A DNA stretch of 64,000 bases, taken from positions 62,001 to 126,000 of the forward strand of contig JANFAH010000092.1 in assembly GCA_024663395.1 (NCBI GenBank). Direction: 5' to 3'. The notes under the pieces were generated by a model. That model had not been told where the DNA came from, did not search any database, and saw only the letters and a program-made list of their open reading frames with translations. A program made the translations under genes and the position numbers. Below, one piece after another: positions 23,242-33,814 of the stretch (its first letter is position 1; each line of letters begins with the position of its first letter). Source of the DNA: Pisolithus tinctorius (taxonomy: Eukaryota > Basidiomycota > Agaricomycetes > Boletales > Pisolithaceae).

Positions 23242-23960
23242 TGTTATGCCCAAGCCAAGTGACTTCGTCAAATGGACTAGTCATGAGTGGTGCGAGGGGG
23301 AGTCTACAGGCCGAACTTGTTGTAACCCCTATGGCTCAACTTGTTATTGATGAGTACTGGCAAGGGTTACCTCTACTGGCGAGTTCTTCTGAGATCACGA
23401 TGGAGAGGGAACAGAGTATGAGTCGAAGATAACAGCTGAGTTGCAAGCTATCAAAAAACTGAGGATACAAGGTATGGTACATGCGTATTTATATGTAACT
23501 GATAGGGTACCATACCAGTCATGCTGTCAAGGTGGTAAGTATCCACAGCAATAAACAATCGAACAGAAAAGGAAACACACGGTGTCAGACAGAGTGGGGG
23601 AAGGATGAAGCAAGGGCTATACCGGCTGTGCAATCAATGTGCAGCAAGGAGCCAGACACCAGAACTAGGAAGTAAACATACAAGCAATATAAATGAGTCA
23701 AAGGAACATGGAAGGGAGATCAGGACATAAATGAAATACTGTCCATCAGCTGCAGGTGCAGCTACGAGTCAGAGTGACGAGGGCATATGCAGCATCAGTA
23801 GGTATTGGAAATACCTCCACTGCTGGTGATCCAAAGGCTCTGGGTGCCAACAGACTGAGGACTACCATTGCGAGGACAAACAATGTGATGATGACCCACA
23901 TGACCCACATGACCTTGCAGTTTGGGCAAAAAAGGAAAAAGCCCCTATATGGGCATAACA
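23242..23960 (-). repeat. 3' LTR of chromovirus
   Basis: 719 bp, same length as 32488-33206. It is preceded on the element strand by a purine tract. Confidence 0.9.
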
Positions 23961-23974
23961 TCCCCCCCTCTAAG
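23961..23974 (-). other. Polypurine tract of chromovirus
   Basis: On the minus strand, TTAGAGGGGGGGA directly abuts the TG of the 3' LTR, the expected priming site for plus-strand DNA. Confidence 0.75.
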
Positions 23975-24095
23975 GTCCTCAGACCCTTGAGGACAAGGCA
24001 TGGGTGTTGGCGGATAAGTTGCGAAGCGGGCAGTGGGAACGAGTGTGAGAGGCAATGGGCAATGGAGTCGGTGAAGACGATGGTTCCTCGCTTGC

Positions 24096-25319
24096 TCAGG
24101 TCCAACGTGAACCTTGTCCATTGTGGCAGGACCAATGTCCCAGGTAATGACACTGGTAGCAAGCGTACTTGTAGAGGGGGTGTCCCTCAGGAACTGCAGT
24201 ATGTCCTCTGGTGTAGAACCAAAGTTGATCAGTAGGGATGGGGAGGAAGGGAGTCGGAGGGAGAGGACCAGCAGCATGGACAGCATTATGATAGTTCTTG
24301 TCAAGGCCGGCCCACAAAGCATCTGTTAGAAAAACCTCCCAACCAGAGTTGTTATGTCCCATCCCCAGACGAGCACCAACCTCTTTAAAAACCGTCGCGT
24401 TATCAGCCATTTCCAACAGGGGATCCCACTGGACTTCCTGATCAGTGGAAGGCTTCATTTCAGGTATGACTGGAGACATTTCTTTAGGTTTGATCCAGTC
24501 GAGAAGCCGAGAAGCCATAGGGGCGGGAAACTCACCGATCTGTTGGTTGCGAAGGTGATGGTAGGCTCCTCCAGTCGCCGCTTCTAAAATGTCCACATAT
24601 CCCTTTTTGAGCATGGAGGTCATAATGACCTCTGCCAGGGGAGTGGTCCCAGAAAGTTGCCAGGTCCTAAGCTTGGAGGCACACCATCCAATCATGTCTG
24701 CTGCTCTGTAGATTTCAGACAACAGCCCAAAATACTTAACTTGTTCCTGTGTGCACCTGTCAATGTCGTCCCCATTGTTGAAGACATCAAGTGCCCTAGT
24801 AATGTCCAGGTAGTCACTCGCTGAGACTGGTAGTTGTGGCTTGTCATCCCTGGCAAGGGTGACTGAGGCAAGCATGTCGAGGGCGGCATTGTGACTGGTG
24901 ACAGGTTCTGCTGGATGGGCGGGGCAAATGTGGGGAGAGATGGGAGCATTGGTGGAGTGGCTGCTGGCTGCTCCTTGATCGGTGCCATGGTGAGGCTTCT
25001 CTTTACCCTTTCCCTTTCCCTTGCAGTTACTGTCCCCGACTGGGGGGACTCTGGCCTTGGGGAGCAGTACTCGGCAGACCAAGAAACCCTGGTGTGGATG
25101 CGATCTTGGAGGTTTGGCGAGAGAGGGCAGTACGGACTGTGACAAGAGGGATGTGGAGTCCAATCCAGGAAAGCAGGAGGAGGGGGACAGGGGAGGGGAG
25201 TTGCGATAGACAATGGGCGGGACCTGTAAGAAGTCTCAGTCGGCTGAGGGGTCATAAACAGATTCTCCAATGAGGTCGGCATAGTCATTTTCAGTGTTGA
25301 CAGAGCGAGGGGAGTCCAT
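24096..25319 (-). pseudogene. Third ORF of chromovirus, unknown function
   Basis: Its ATG (25319-25317) overlaps the integrase stop as TAATG. About 407 codons follow with a single TGA early on (after DPSAD; the next good ATG-equivalent frame runs from 25163). The first 130 residues are Pro/Ser-rich with a KGKGKGKEK patch. The middle is helical-looking (LDITRALDVFNNGDDIDRCT, MADNATVFKEVGARLGMGHN). The end has a damaged knuckle, CYQCHYLGHWSCH. There is no membrane segment, so it is not envelope-like. A knuckle plus helical domain suggests a second nucleic-acid-binding, Gag-like protein. Its place after integrase and before the purine tract makes it part of the element. I recall similar unnamed proteins in Agaricomycetes but cannot name the family. 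Confidence 0.65.
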
Positions 25320-25958
25320 TAATTTCTGAGGTGGTGAGTGAGCTTGTACTGATCAAGGGCATCCATTGCATGGTCTTTTATATGTTCTTCGGGTTCCCAT
25401 GTATTTGATGAATGTGGGAACCCTTTCCACTTGAATTTGCACTGTCCTCTGCGCCCATCTGTTTTGTGATTCAGTATCACCTCAACCTCCCACTCCACCT
25501 CATCATCTACCAACTCCGGTAATGGTGCTGCAGGTGCAGCGCCATATGTTTTGTTTTTGGTGAATGGAAAGATGCAGGACCCATGGAACACCGGATGAAC
25601 CTTCCAAGTAGAGGGAAGGTCCAATTGGAAGGTGACAGGTGACACGACCTGAGTCACTTTGAAAGGTCCAAGATGTTGGGGTGCAATCTTGTTGCACTGG
25701 TTTTTGATCCTAAGGTGCCCAGTATCCAACAGCACCTGATCTCCAACTTTTGGTGGCACATACAAACCTTTGCTGCACGAATGCATCAATTCCTGTGCCT
25801 TTCTGTGCACAAGGATGGCGACATCCTGGCTTGATGCAAGTTGTTCTAGCCTTTCATCTATGGAGGGGACCAGGGTGAGTCATACTTCAGGGTAGGGGGA
25901 AGGGTCATATCTGAGGATGAGGGAGAACGGGGTCATCTTGTGAATGGAGTGGATCTGG

Positions 25959-27798
25959 TGTGAGTCAAAGTGTGGAAAGGCAGTGGGAACCAACCAAAAC
26001 CAACACAAAAGACAAAAGTAGAGCGAGTGGTGGTGTGCCTCCGCGGAACCTGGAGTGCAGAAAACCTAAATGGGGGGGGAGTTTCAATGGCAGGTGCTCC
26101 TAGCGCAAGTCGTCGACGAGTTACGCAGGAGTAGATGAATGGATGATGTCTGAGGAGGGGATGCTGAACAGAGCAGGGGTGTTCAGCCGAAAGGACTTGG
26201 GAGTAAATGGATTTCGATAGGATGTGCTCCTGGCGCAAGTTGATGACGAGTTACGCAGGAGTGGATGGATGACTAAACAAGAGGTTGCTGACTAAGCACT
26301 GATGATACTGCTGATGATGAATAGAGGTAGATAGACCCTTGACGGAGCCTCAACTACCAATGATATAAATGAAGACAGATAGACTCTTCCGAATGAGCCT
26401 CAACTGTCGACGACAAGATATGCTGAGCTGAGCTGACTTCTGGATTGCTTCTTGATTGATTGATTGTGGGTAGCTAAGTACACAGGGGTTTATATACTGA
26501 GGGGGGAGCACAGCTTGTGACAAACAAGGCACAAACACTTGGTAAGTAATGAGTAAGGACTGAGTAATCATGATGAGTAAGCGAGAAATGAAAAGTAAGC
26601 AAGCAAAGAAGATTGGTAAGTATTGGCAATGAACAAGTCAAGGATAGTCAAAATATCACAGAATGAGTCAAATAGAATCAGAGACTGAGTAAGCACACTG
26701 ATATCACATTAGGGGGTGGCAATGCAAGTTAGATCTCGGCGGAGACATCTCTAGATCCAAAGACGGCATGACAGATGGACGGTGTTTCCAGATAGGGAAG
26801 TATTAATTCCAGAATTGAAGGGCATGAGTCAGGTGTCAAAGGGGGCTAGGGCATTGAGAGCATACGCGATTGCGTCTCCCACCCTTCCATCCTCTCAGCA
26901 AAGTTAACAAAAACTTCATGGATGGGGTTCTGATGGAGGAGGAGGAGAAGGGGGGATGTCTTCTGCTGGATCTTGCAGTAAGAAGGCAAGATGCATGTCA
27001 TACTCGTCATGAATGTGATCAGGGAGGCTGGAGGACAGTAGATTATACTGCAGCTGTCGCAATGCGGGAAGAATGATGGACGAGACTGGAATAAAGACGG
27101 TGCAGGGAGCAGGGAGGAACGATCCATATGCTTCATCAACCGGGGAGACTGAAACGACCACATAAGACCTTTCTAACCGAGTGACAGACCTGAGGCGACC
27201 AAAGAACGTCCTTCTGGAAGTCATACTGACAAGGAGAACACGCTGACCAAGCTGCATGGGACAGGACGGGGCTGACAATGATGGGATGAACCAGGGGGCT
27301 TCAGGATGGAAGCTGGTGGGAACGCCTGGCAGATATACATAGCCATTGTCTCTGGCAAATGAGACAAGCGAGATGATCGACGAAGAGGTGGCCATGATTG
27401 ATGGACTTAGCGAAATGAGCGTCTGATGGATGGAGTGCTGTAGAAACATGCAGGGTGCGAGGATCCTCTCCAAATTTGGAAGGAAGAATCGTGGGGCTGA
27501 GCACTTTAAGCGAGCATGCGAACCGAGTTGATATCTTTGGAAACGGCGGAGATATGATGGAAACCGGAATGCTGTACACGGGCGCTAAAAACCTTTAATG
27601 CGCGCTTAACTCGCTTCCTCTTTTCTCTTTAGCACTGACGACTCGATCTTGTGCGAAGGATGACTGTTCACGTCCAACAGTCTTTCTTCACATGAGGCCT
27701 TTAGTCTTCATCTGCATGCATGGGCATTGTGCGCAACTCGTCAACGAGTTAGGCAGAGTCAGCTGTAACCATGTCCACAACACCTTTGGTGTGTGACA
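25959..27798 (-). mobile_element. 1.84-kb TG..CA element, copy 2, inside integrase
   Basis: 1840 bp on the minus strand, with the same ends as copy 1 and CTGG at 25955-25958 and 27799-27802. CG dinucleotides are retained where copy 1 has TG or CA. It carries the same TATA box (near 26491) and the same internal frame (26916-27395, minus). It is the youngest layer of the nest, as it sits in the chromovirus that sits in the Plavaka element. Confidence 0.82.
26916..27395 (-). CDS. ORF inside the 1.84-kb element, copy 2
   Basis: 159 codons from MATSSSIISLVSFARD, ending DPAEDIPPSPPPPSEP. An in-frame ATG 26 codons upstream exists. It is the better preserved version of the copy-1 frame: positions such as RTFFGRLRSVTRLE keep Arg where copy 1 has Met, His or Trp, as CpG loss would produce. 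No domain is recognised. Confidence 0.45.
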   Translation of the reverse strand: MATSSSIISLVSFARDNGYVYLPGVPTSFHPEAPWFIPSLSAPSCPMQLGQRVLLVSMTSRRTFFGRLRSVTRLERSYVVVSVSPVDEAYGSFLPAPCTVFIPVSSIILPALRQLQYNLLSSSLPDHIHDEYDMHLAFLLQDPAEDIPPSPPPPSEPHP

Positions 27799-30700
27799 CT
27801 GGGAGTTGTGAGCAAACTCAGCGGAGGGTAGTTTTGCGCTCCATGAGTTAGGGAACTCGGAGCAGTACAGGCGAAGGTACCCCTCAACCTCCTGATTAAC
27901 CTGTTTGCTTTCTCCATTAGTTTGTGGATGGTACCCAGTACTTAGCTTGGTTTTTACCCCTATTGCTTTGTACAGCTCTTTGGTAAACAAAGATGCAAAC
28001 TGTGGACCACAATCTGAGATTACCAATTCCGGTACCCCAAATCAGGAATAAATGAATTGATGGAAGAGTCAGGTGATCCCAACAGAGTCAATTGTTTTGT
28101 GACATGGGGTGAACAACATGGCTTTGGTGAGGCCCTGATCAACAACTGTGAGAATAGAGTCATATTTTTGTTCTTCCAAGACTGGGAGATTGGTAATGAG
28201 ATCCATTGACACCTGCTGGAACAGGAAGGTGGTTTTAGGAGTAGTGTGGGGAGTAACTGGGGGTGTGGGTGGATGCATGACGACCTTGGTAGTTTGACAT
28301 GCAGGGCATCCTGCGACATAAGTCTTGATGTCTTTTCCCATACCTTCCCACCATACTTCCTTTCTCATTTTAGCGAACATCGCTTTTTGTCCAGGGTGTC
28401 CAGCGGACTCATGATCATGATAGGAATGCATGCAGTGGTGGCGATCCTCAGGTGGGATATACAAGCAAGTAGTTCTGAATCGTTTTGTTCCATCTTCTGC
28501 TATGGTTATATTGTCGCTTGGCTCTGGGCCTGTTGAACCTTTTGATGTATTGTTCTTGACATGTTCATACAGGTCAGTTGAGATGGTGTAAACCCCTCAA
28601 GCTCCTTTTATGGGTTCCCTTGTGGGGCGAGCTTTGGAGGCCAAACTCTCCTTTGCAGATTCCTCAAGTGGGTGAGAGTAAGGCTTGGTTTTTGAGCAGT
28701 TAACACGAGCAGGAAGATGACTGATCCTTGCTAGTTGATTTATTTTTAACTGTTTTTGAATTTTTGTAAGCAAAAATAACAGGGACACAAGTTGAATTTG
28801 TGGTTTTGAAGGGTCCACCCCCTCCGAAAGCCAAAGGTTCTCCAGGAGAACCGTGGCCACTGGGGCGGGCTCCTCTGAAGAATTTCTATGGGAAAGAGTA
28901 TTGGCAGGGACCTGAAGGCAGCCAGCCTGCCACGAGAACCAAATAGGGTAGGACTGGATAGTAGCAGCCCAGCGTGCTTGACGTGGGGTGAGCTGCTGAG
29001 GTTCCTGGTAATATTTGAGGTTTTTATGATCTGTAAAAACAATGGTTGGTTCGACCAGCAAAAGTAGATACGGGCAAAAGGCTTTGAGTGCCCATATGAC
29101 TGCCAACATCTCCAAGTCATAGACCTGGTAGCACTGTTCCACACCAACCAATGACTGCAAAAGATAGGAACAGGGGTGCCACTCATTGTCCAAGCCCTTT
29201 TGGGCGAGCATGGCACCTGTTCCAAGTTTTGAAGTGTCAGTGAAAAGTGCAAAAGGCTTGGAGAAGTTGGGGATTGTGAGGACCGGAGACAAACATAACA
29301 AAGTTTTTAGTCTTTCAAAAGTGGCCACTCGCTCAGGGGTCCATTGATACGACATGCCTTTCTTGGTAAGGTCATGGAGCAGGCGTGCAATGCTTGAGAA
29401 AGAAGGGATGAACTTCCAGTAGAAATTGCAGAATCTGAGGAATCTATGAAGACCTGTAAGATTTTCAGGGGCCTCCCACATACTAATGGCATCAGTCTTC
29501 GTCAGCAAAGTCTCCATACACCCTTTTCTGATTATCATTCTGAGGAACTCCACTTCTTCAACTTCGAAGCAGCACTTGCTGATCTTGAGGCGAAGTTCTT
29601 CCTTTTCACAGATTTTCAGGAACTCTGTTACACGTTTCCGGAGTTCTTCAATAGTCTTTGCATGGACAATGTCGTTGTCCATGTACCCTACTTGCTTTCC
29701 TCGTTGAGATTCGAAAGTTTTGTCCATATACCTTTGAAAAGAGGGAGGTGAGTTACACTGGCCAAAGAACATTACTGTGGGTTCAAACAGCCCTCTGGGG
29801 GTTATGAATGCCCCCTTCCACTCATCTCCTTCTTTTACTTGAAGGTTAGTAAACCCCCATCGAATATCAAATTTAGCATAATATTTTGATTTGACCAACT
29901 CATCGAACAGCACCTGCGCATTCGGTAGTGGATGCACATCTTGGATGGTAAAGGAATTGAGGTAGCAATAGTCTTGGATTAGTTGCTTCTTTCCATCCTT
30001 CTTGGCGACAAAGAACACTGGTGCCACTTGAGGTGAGGTGGACAGTCGAATCTTTTTGCATTTTAAATTTTCATCAAGGAATTCATCTAGGATTTTTAGT
30101 TTGTCAGGAGACATCAGATATACTGTTGCTTTCTTGGGTTTAAAATCATCCTTCAGGCATATTTCGTGATCAAGCCCGGGACAATGTTTTGGCAGCAGGA
30201 TATCATCTTCTGTGAAGACCTTGGCGAATTCCTTATATCACTCTGGAAGATGGACCTCTTCCTTGGTCGAAGCTTGTGTGGCTTCTAGTTCTGTGGATAA
30301 AGTAGTTTTATTAATAAACACTTCCAACTTCTTGGAAGGTTGCTCCTCGACGGAGACTTCCTTAACATTAGCTTTTTCTGGATACATGAAACTATCATCC
30401 CAGCATGTGATCTTACCGGTTTCCCAGTTCATGTGGGGTTTGAACTCTTTTAGGAATGGCATTCCCAAAAGTACATGTTCCTTTCCAACAAGTGGCCCTA
30501 CACAGCATTTGACCCGAATGACATGTTCCTTGATTTCCATCTTCAGGGTGCACTTGTGCATCACCCACTCTTCATCTTTCCCAGTAAATGAGGTAGTTTT
30601 GAACTTGCTTGATACATGGTATGTTGGTATCTTCAACTTGTTTACCATTCGTTTGGAAATTAAGGAAACCTCTGCGCCTGAGTCAATACAGGCCCATATT

Positions 30701-30839
30701 CCTGCCTTGAAGTTGGGTAGGATAATGAGTCCAAGAGGAGAACAGATTTGCATATTGGATTCATCATCTATAGAAGTACATTTAGCTGACAACACAGAAA
30801 CTGGACTGACTGATGCAGGAATTGGTTCAGCAGTCCTCT

Positions 30840-32249
30840 TTAAAAACCCAACAACTTCTTTTCTTTGTCGTTTGCTTCCCTATTGCCTACATAGGCAATT
30901 TTGCTTCCATCCTTGGAAACCACAATGTGAACTCCAGTGAGTTGTTTGGCTTTGCAGTCACTCTTGTAGTGACCCTTCTTGTTACAATTAAAACATGTGA
31001 TGTCAGTGGCAGACCTCTGGATGTTCTTCTTTCGCTTATCAACATCCATAGCATCAGGGTCTTGGTTATTACTTCAGAAATGAACATACTTCCTTTCATA
31101 CTGAGACTCCTTCCCTTCTAGGATATGTTTGGTGGTGATAGCAGTTTGTGCTTCTCCCACAACCTTGATCCATTCCAAAATGGTAATAGGGGCACAGCCG
31201 CTGTTGAGGATCCAGTCTTGGTATTCCTTCGAGAGACCTTTTCCAAAGAAGATTCCTGCTTCATGGGACTCATCCTTCAACTGTGCCTTGTTGACAAGGC
31301 CTGTAAATTCCACGATGTAGGCTTCAAGTTCGCATTTTCCTTGTTCGATACTCGAGAGACAAAGGATGGCAAGGGTGGTTTGATCGCTGGACTCGAACGT
31401 AGCTTTGAGACGTTTGACAAACATCTGGAAGGTATCCATGTAGTAAATGGAGCTGTCATTAAGCTTGTTCTCATTTTGATAATTTTCAGTGAAAGAGACT
31501 GCGGCCCCCTTTGTCATATATGTGAGAGCAAACAAGATCTTGAGAGCTTCGGTGTTGTAAATGTGTTTGTTAATGTTGAGATAACCTTCAACTTGGGTAA
31601 GCCACATCTGAAGACTATTGTGGCTTCCATCATATTCTCCTGGGCACCCAACATTAAACTCACAACCCCTGTTAGGAGGGCAAGGGTGGTAATCGTCATC
31701 ATCATCATACTTGGATTTCCCCTTACTGCCACCACCAGTGGATGGCTCTGGGAGTATGTCCTTTCTGAAATTCTGAGTGTACCATCTTTTCAACATTTCT
31801 TTGGTGGGCACACTAGAGGGAAATGGGTCAACATTCTTGCAGATGAGGCGATATGCCTCTTCTGCCATAAACAACTGTTGATCTTCAACTTTCTGCCTCA
31901 ACTCCTCCTTGGTATACATTTTGGGAGGCATTTCCAGGGCAGACTCTCTGTGACCTTGGGTCATGGACATTATGGGTGTTTGTGCTTCTTCCTGTTCTTC
32001 TTTGAGGACTGATCCAAGGGAAGAACTAGACTTCCGATCTTCTTCTTCTTCTGAACTTAAAGTGACTTCTTCTTCACGATAATGTGACAAAAAGGAAATA
32101 CAAGGGTTTGTGGCGGAGTAAGACGGTCTGAGTTGCCCACGAGGGATAGGGGGCAAAGGCGGGTTCCTTCCTAGACCTAAAGAAATGGGGCAAGGGGGAA
32201 CCGGAGGCTTACTCTTAGAGGGTGAAGACACTTTTACAGATAGTGACAA
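30840..32249 (-). pseudogene. Chromovirus Gag with one TGA
   Basis: ATG at 32249 (MSLSVKVSSPSKSKPPVPPC). An acidic region follows, then a capsid-like domain with NRGCEFNVGCPGEYDG, MWLTQVEGYLNINKH, ALKILFALTYMTKGAA and FGKGLSKEYQDWI. After YVHF a single TGA (31074-31076) interrupts, then MDVDKRKKNIQRS and the knuckle CFNCNKKGHYKSDC (C-X2-C-X4-H-X4-C). The frame ends TAA at 30840, directly after a slippery GGGTTTT. Apart from the TGA it is full length, about 470 residues. Confidence 0.85.
30843..30849 (-). promoter_or_regulatory. Probable -1 ribosomal frameshift site (GGGTTTT)
   Basis: In the Gag frame the codons are TTG GGT TTT TAA. The heptamer G-GGT-TTT fits X-XXY-YYZ, and the -1 frame (GGG TTT TTA AAG) is open into protease. 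The stop codon follows the heptamer immediately. Confidence 0.65.
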
Positions 32250-32487
32250 TGGAGACTGAGGGAGGAATTATATCCTGAAGGAAACCTGTCAGTGTGATTT
32301 GGGTTTGGTGACCGAGTTACTTTTCATGAAGGGAGTAACAAGGTCAAGCTCAAGGGAGGCGATCTATTAAAGCCCAAGGGCTGCCTGTAGAGCAATGAGT
32401 TGATTTGAAGGAAGGGTTTGTTGAAGTTCAGAAAACCCTAGGACGAGCAGTCACAAGTCCTGGAAAGCTGCAAGAGTTTTTCAATTT

Positions 32488-33206
32488 TGTTATGCCCAAC
32501 CCAAGTGACTTTGTCAAATGGACTAGTCACGAGTGGTGCAAGGGGGAGTCTACAGGCCAAACTTGTCGTAACCCCTATGGCTCAACTTGTTATTGACAAG
32601 TACTGGCAAGGGTTACCTCTACTGGCGAGCTCTTCTGAGATCACGACAGAGAGGGAACAGAGTATGAGTCAAAGATAACAGCTGAGTTGCAAGCTATCGA
32701 AAAACTGAGGATACAAGGTATGGTACACACATATTTATACATAACTGATAGGGTACCATACCAGTTGCACTGTCAAGGCAGTAAGTATCCGCAGCAATAA
32801 ACAATCGAACAGAAAAGGAAACACACAGTGTCAGACAGAGCGGGGGAAGGATGAAGCGAGGGCTATACCAGCTGTGCAATCAATGCACAGTGAGGAGCCA
32901 GACACCAGAACTAGGAAGTAAACATACGAGCAATATAAACAAGTCAAAGGAACATGGAAGGGAGATCAGGACATAAATGAAATACCGCCCATCAGCTGTG
33001 GGTGCAGCTACAAGTCAGAGTGATGAGGGCATATGCAGCATCAGTAGGTATTGGAAATACCTCCACTGCCGGTGATCCAAAGGCTCTGGGTGCCAACAGA
33101 CTGAGGACTACCATGGCAAGGACAAATGACGTGACAACAACACACATGACCCACATGACCTTGCAGTTTGGGTGAAAAAGGAAAAAGCCCCTATACAGGC
33201 GTAACA
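32488..33206 (-). repeat. 5' LTR of chromovirus
   Basis: 719 bp. No tRNA-type TGG primer site is obvious just inside it; the element strand continues AAAATTGAAAAACTC, so priming may be unusual or decayed. Confidence 0.9.
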
Positions 33207-33567
33207 CACAGATGATATGAAGGAAGGAATGCTCAGCATGAATGTTGCTCAAGTTTTGTGTCTTTTCTCTTTTGTTCATACCAATGGCCAGACATTCCCA
33301 TACACACTGATCCATTGGTTTGATTGAATTGCTGATGAACCCAATGAATTGACAGGCATGTGGATGGTTGCACCATCTTTTGTGGAGGACAGCTCACACC
33401 TTGCAGTAATACATATTGACAGTATCATTTGTAGCACACATCTCCTACCAATTTCTGGGGACAAGTATGTCCCACCATATGTCAACTGTCACAATTCGTT
33501 GGACATATTCTGCAGATTCTATGTCAATCATTTTGCAGACCACCACATGTTCAAGCTGGTGTCATAA
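33207..33567 (+). pseudogene. Plavaka transposase, 3' part beyond the chromovirus
   Basis: After the duplicated CACAG (33207-33211) the frame continues as DDMKEGMLSMNVAQVLCLFS, then LIHWFD, a TGA, IADEPNELTGMW, LAVIHIDSII, FYVNHFADHHMF and a stop at 33567. This is the standard C-terminus of Plavaka transposases and joins without shift to 23241. The fifth TGA sits where relatives have Arg. CpG is again scarce. Confidence 0.8.
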
Positions 33568-33787
33568 TTCTTTTGTAAATTGCACTACTTGATTTACTTT
33601 AGAATTTATTGAGCTTATGGAACTCTATGCCAAAACAGCTGTAAGACCACTAAGATCCATAAGACATGTGAGATAACAAAATAGTTGGCTCTTTTGTCTT
33701 AATGTTCTCAACAAACACAGCATGCTTAGCCCAGCACCACAAGCAGTCACAAGTACATTAAGCTGACATAAGTGTGTTTTAAGTATG

Positions 33788-33814
33788 AATAAGACTTTTG
33801 TTAATTTCCTGATG
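33788..33814 (-). repeat. Right terminal inverted repeat of Plavaka element
   Basis: This is the partner of 17516-17542, differing at two positions. With the chromovirus removed the element would be about 6.3 kb and contain exactly two divergent genes. Confidence 0.6.

Larger units (their letters stand above)
25319..30849 (-). pseudogene. Chromovirus Pol polyprotein, interrupted
   Basis: Reading from the frameshift site: aspartic protease (CIDSGAEVSLIS), reverse transcriptase (YAKFDIRWGFTNLQ; the YxDD site reads Y-M-D-N-D), RNase H (TDHKNL), integrase zinc region (HH..CPACQ), DDE core (VSMDLITNLP, VISDCGPQF, HPQTNGES) and, past the nested element, GPFKV and a chromodomain (EWEVEVILNH, CKFKWKGFP, NTWEPEEHI). 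In-frame TGA codons occur after HLPE, IKGA, SVGIT, FIYS and YPEV; SDRG has become SDCG. All fit CGN to TGN change. The frame is cut at AHNSQ by the 1840-bp element; dropping it and one CCAG copy rejoins AHNSQ to IHSIHKMTPFS exactly. The chromodomain suggests targeting to heterochromatin. Confidence 0.88.
23242..33206 (-). mobile_element. Ty3/gypsy chromovirus with a third ORF
   Basis: The element is 9965 bp including a 1840-bp nested insertion. The LTRs are 719 bp each, starting TGTTATGCCC and ending GGGCATAACA or GGCGTAACA. A perfect 5-bp target duplication CACAG flanks it (23237-23241 and 33207-33211). Order on the minus strand: 5' LTR, gag with CCHC knuckle, -1 frameshift, protease, reverse transcriptase, RNase H, integrase, chromodomain, a third ORF, purine tract, 3' LTR. 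The coding part holds at least seven in-frame TGA codons and no other premature stop, so it is probably dead through CpG decay. The LTR pair differs mainly at CG versus TG or CA sites. Confidence 0.92.

Noticed and set aside
32460..32490. Standard tRNA primer site for the chromovirus
   Set aside because: No TGG-type sequence lies just inside the 5' LTR on the element strand; a self-priming match could not be shown by eye either.
13518..33567. TGA as a sense codon (reassignment or readthrough) in the transposon genes
   Set aside because: The intact RBM39-type host gene ends at TGA after MMAHQ, and the CpG depletion explains the TGAs more simply.
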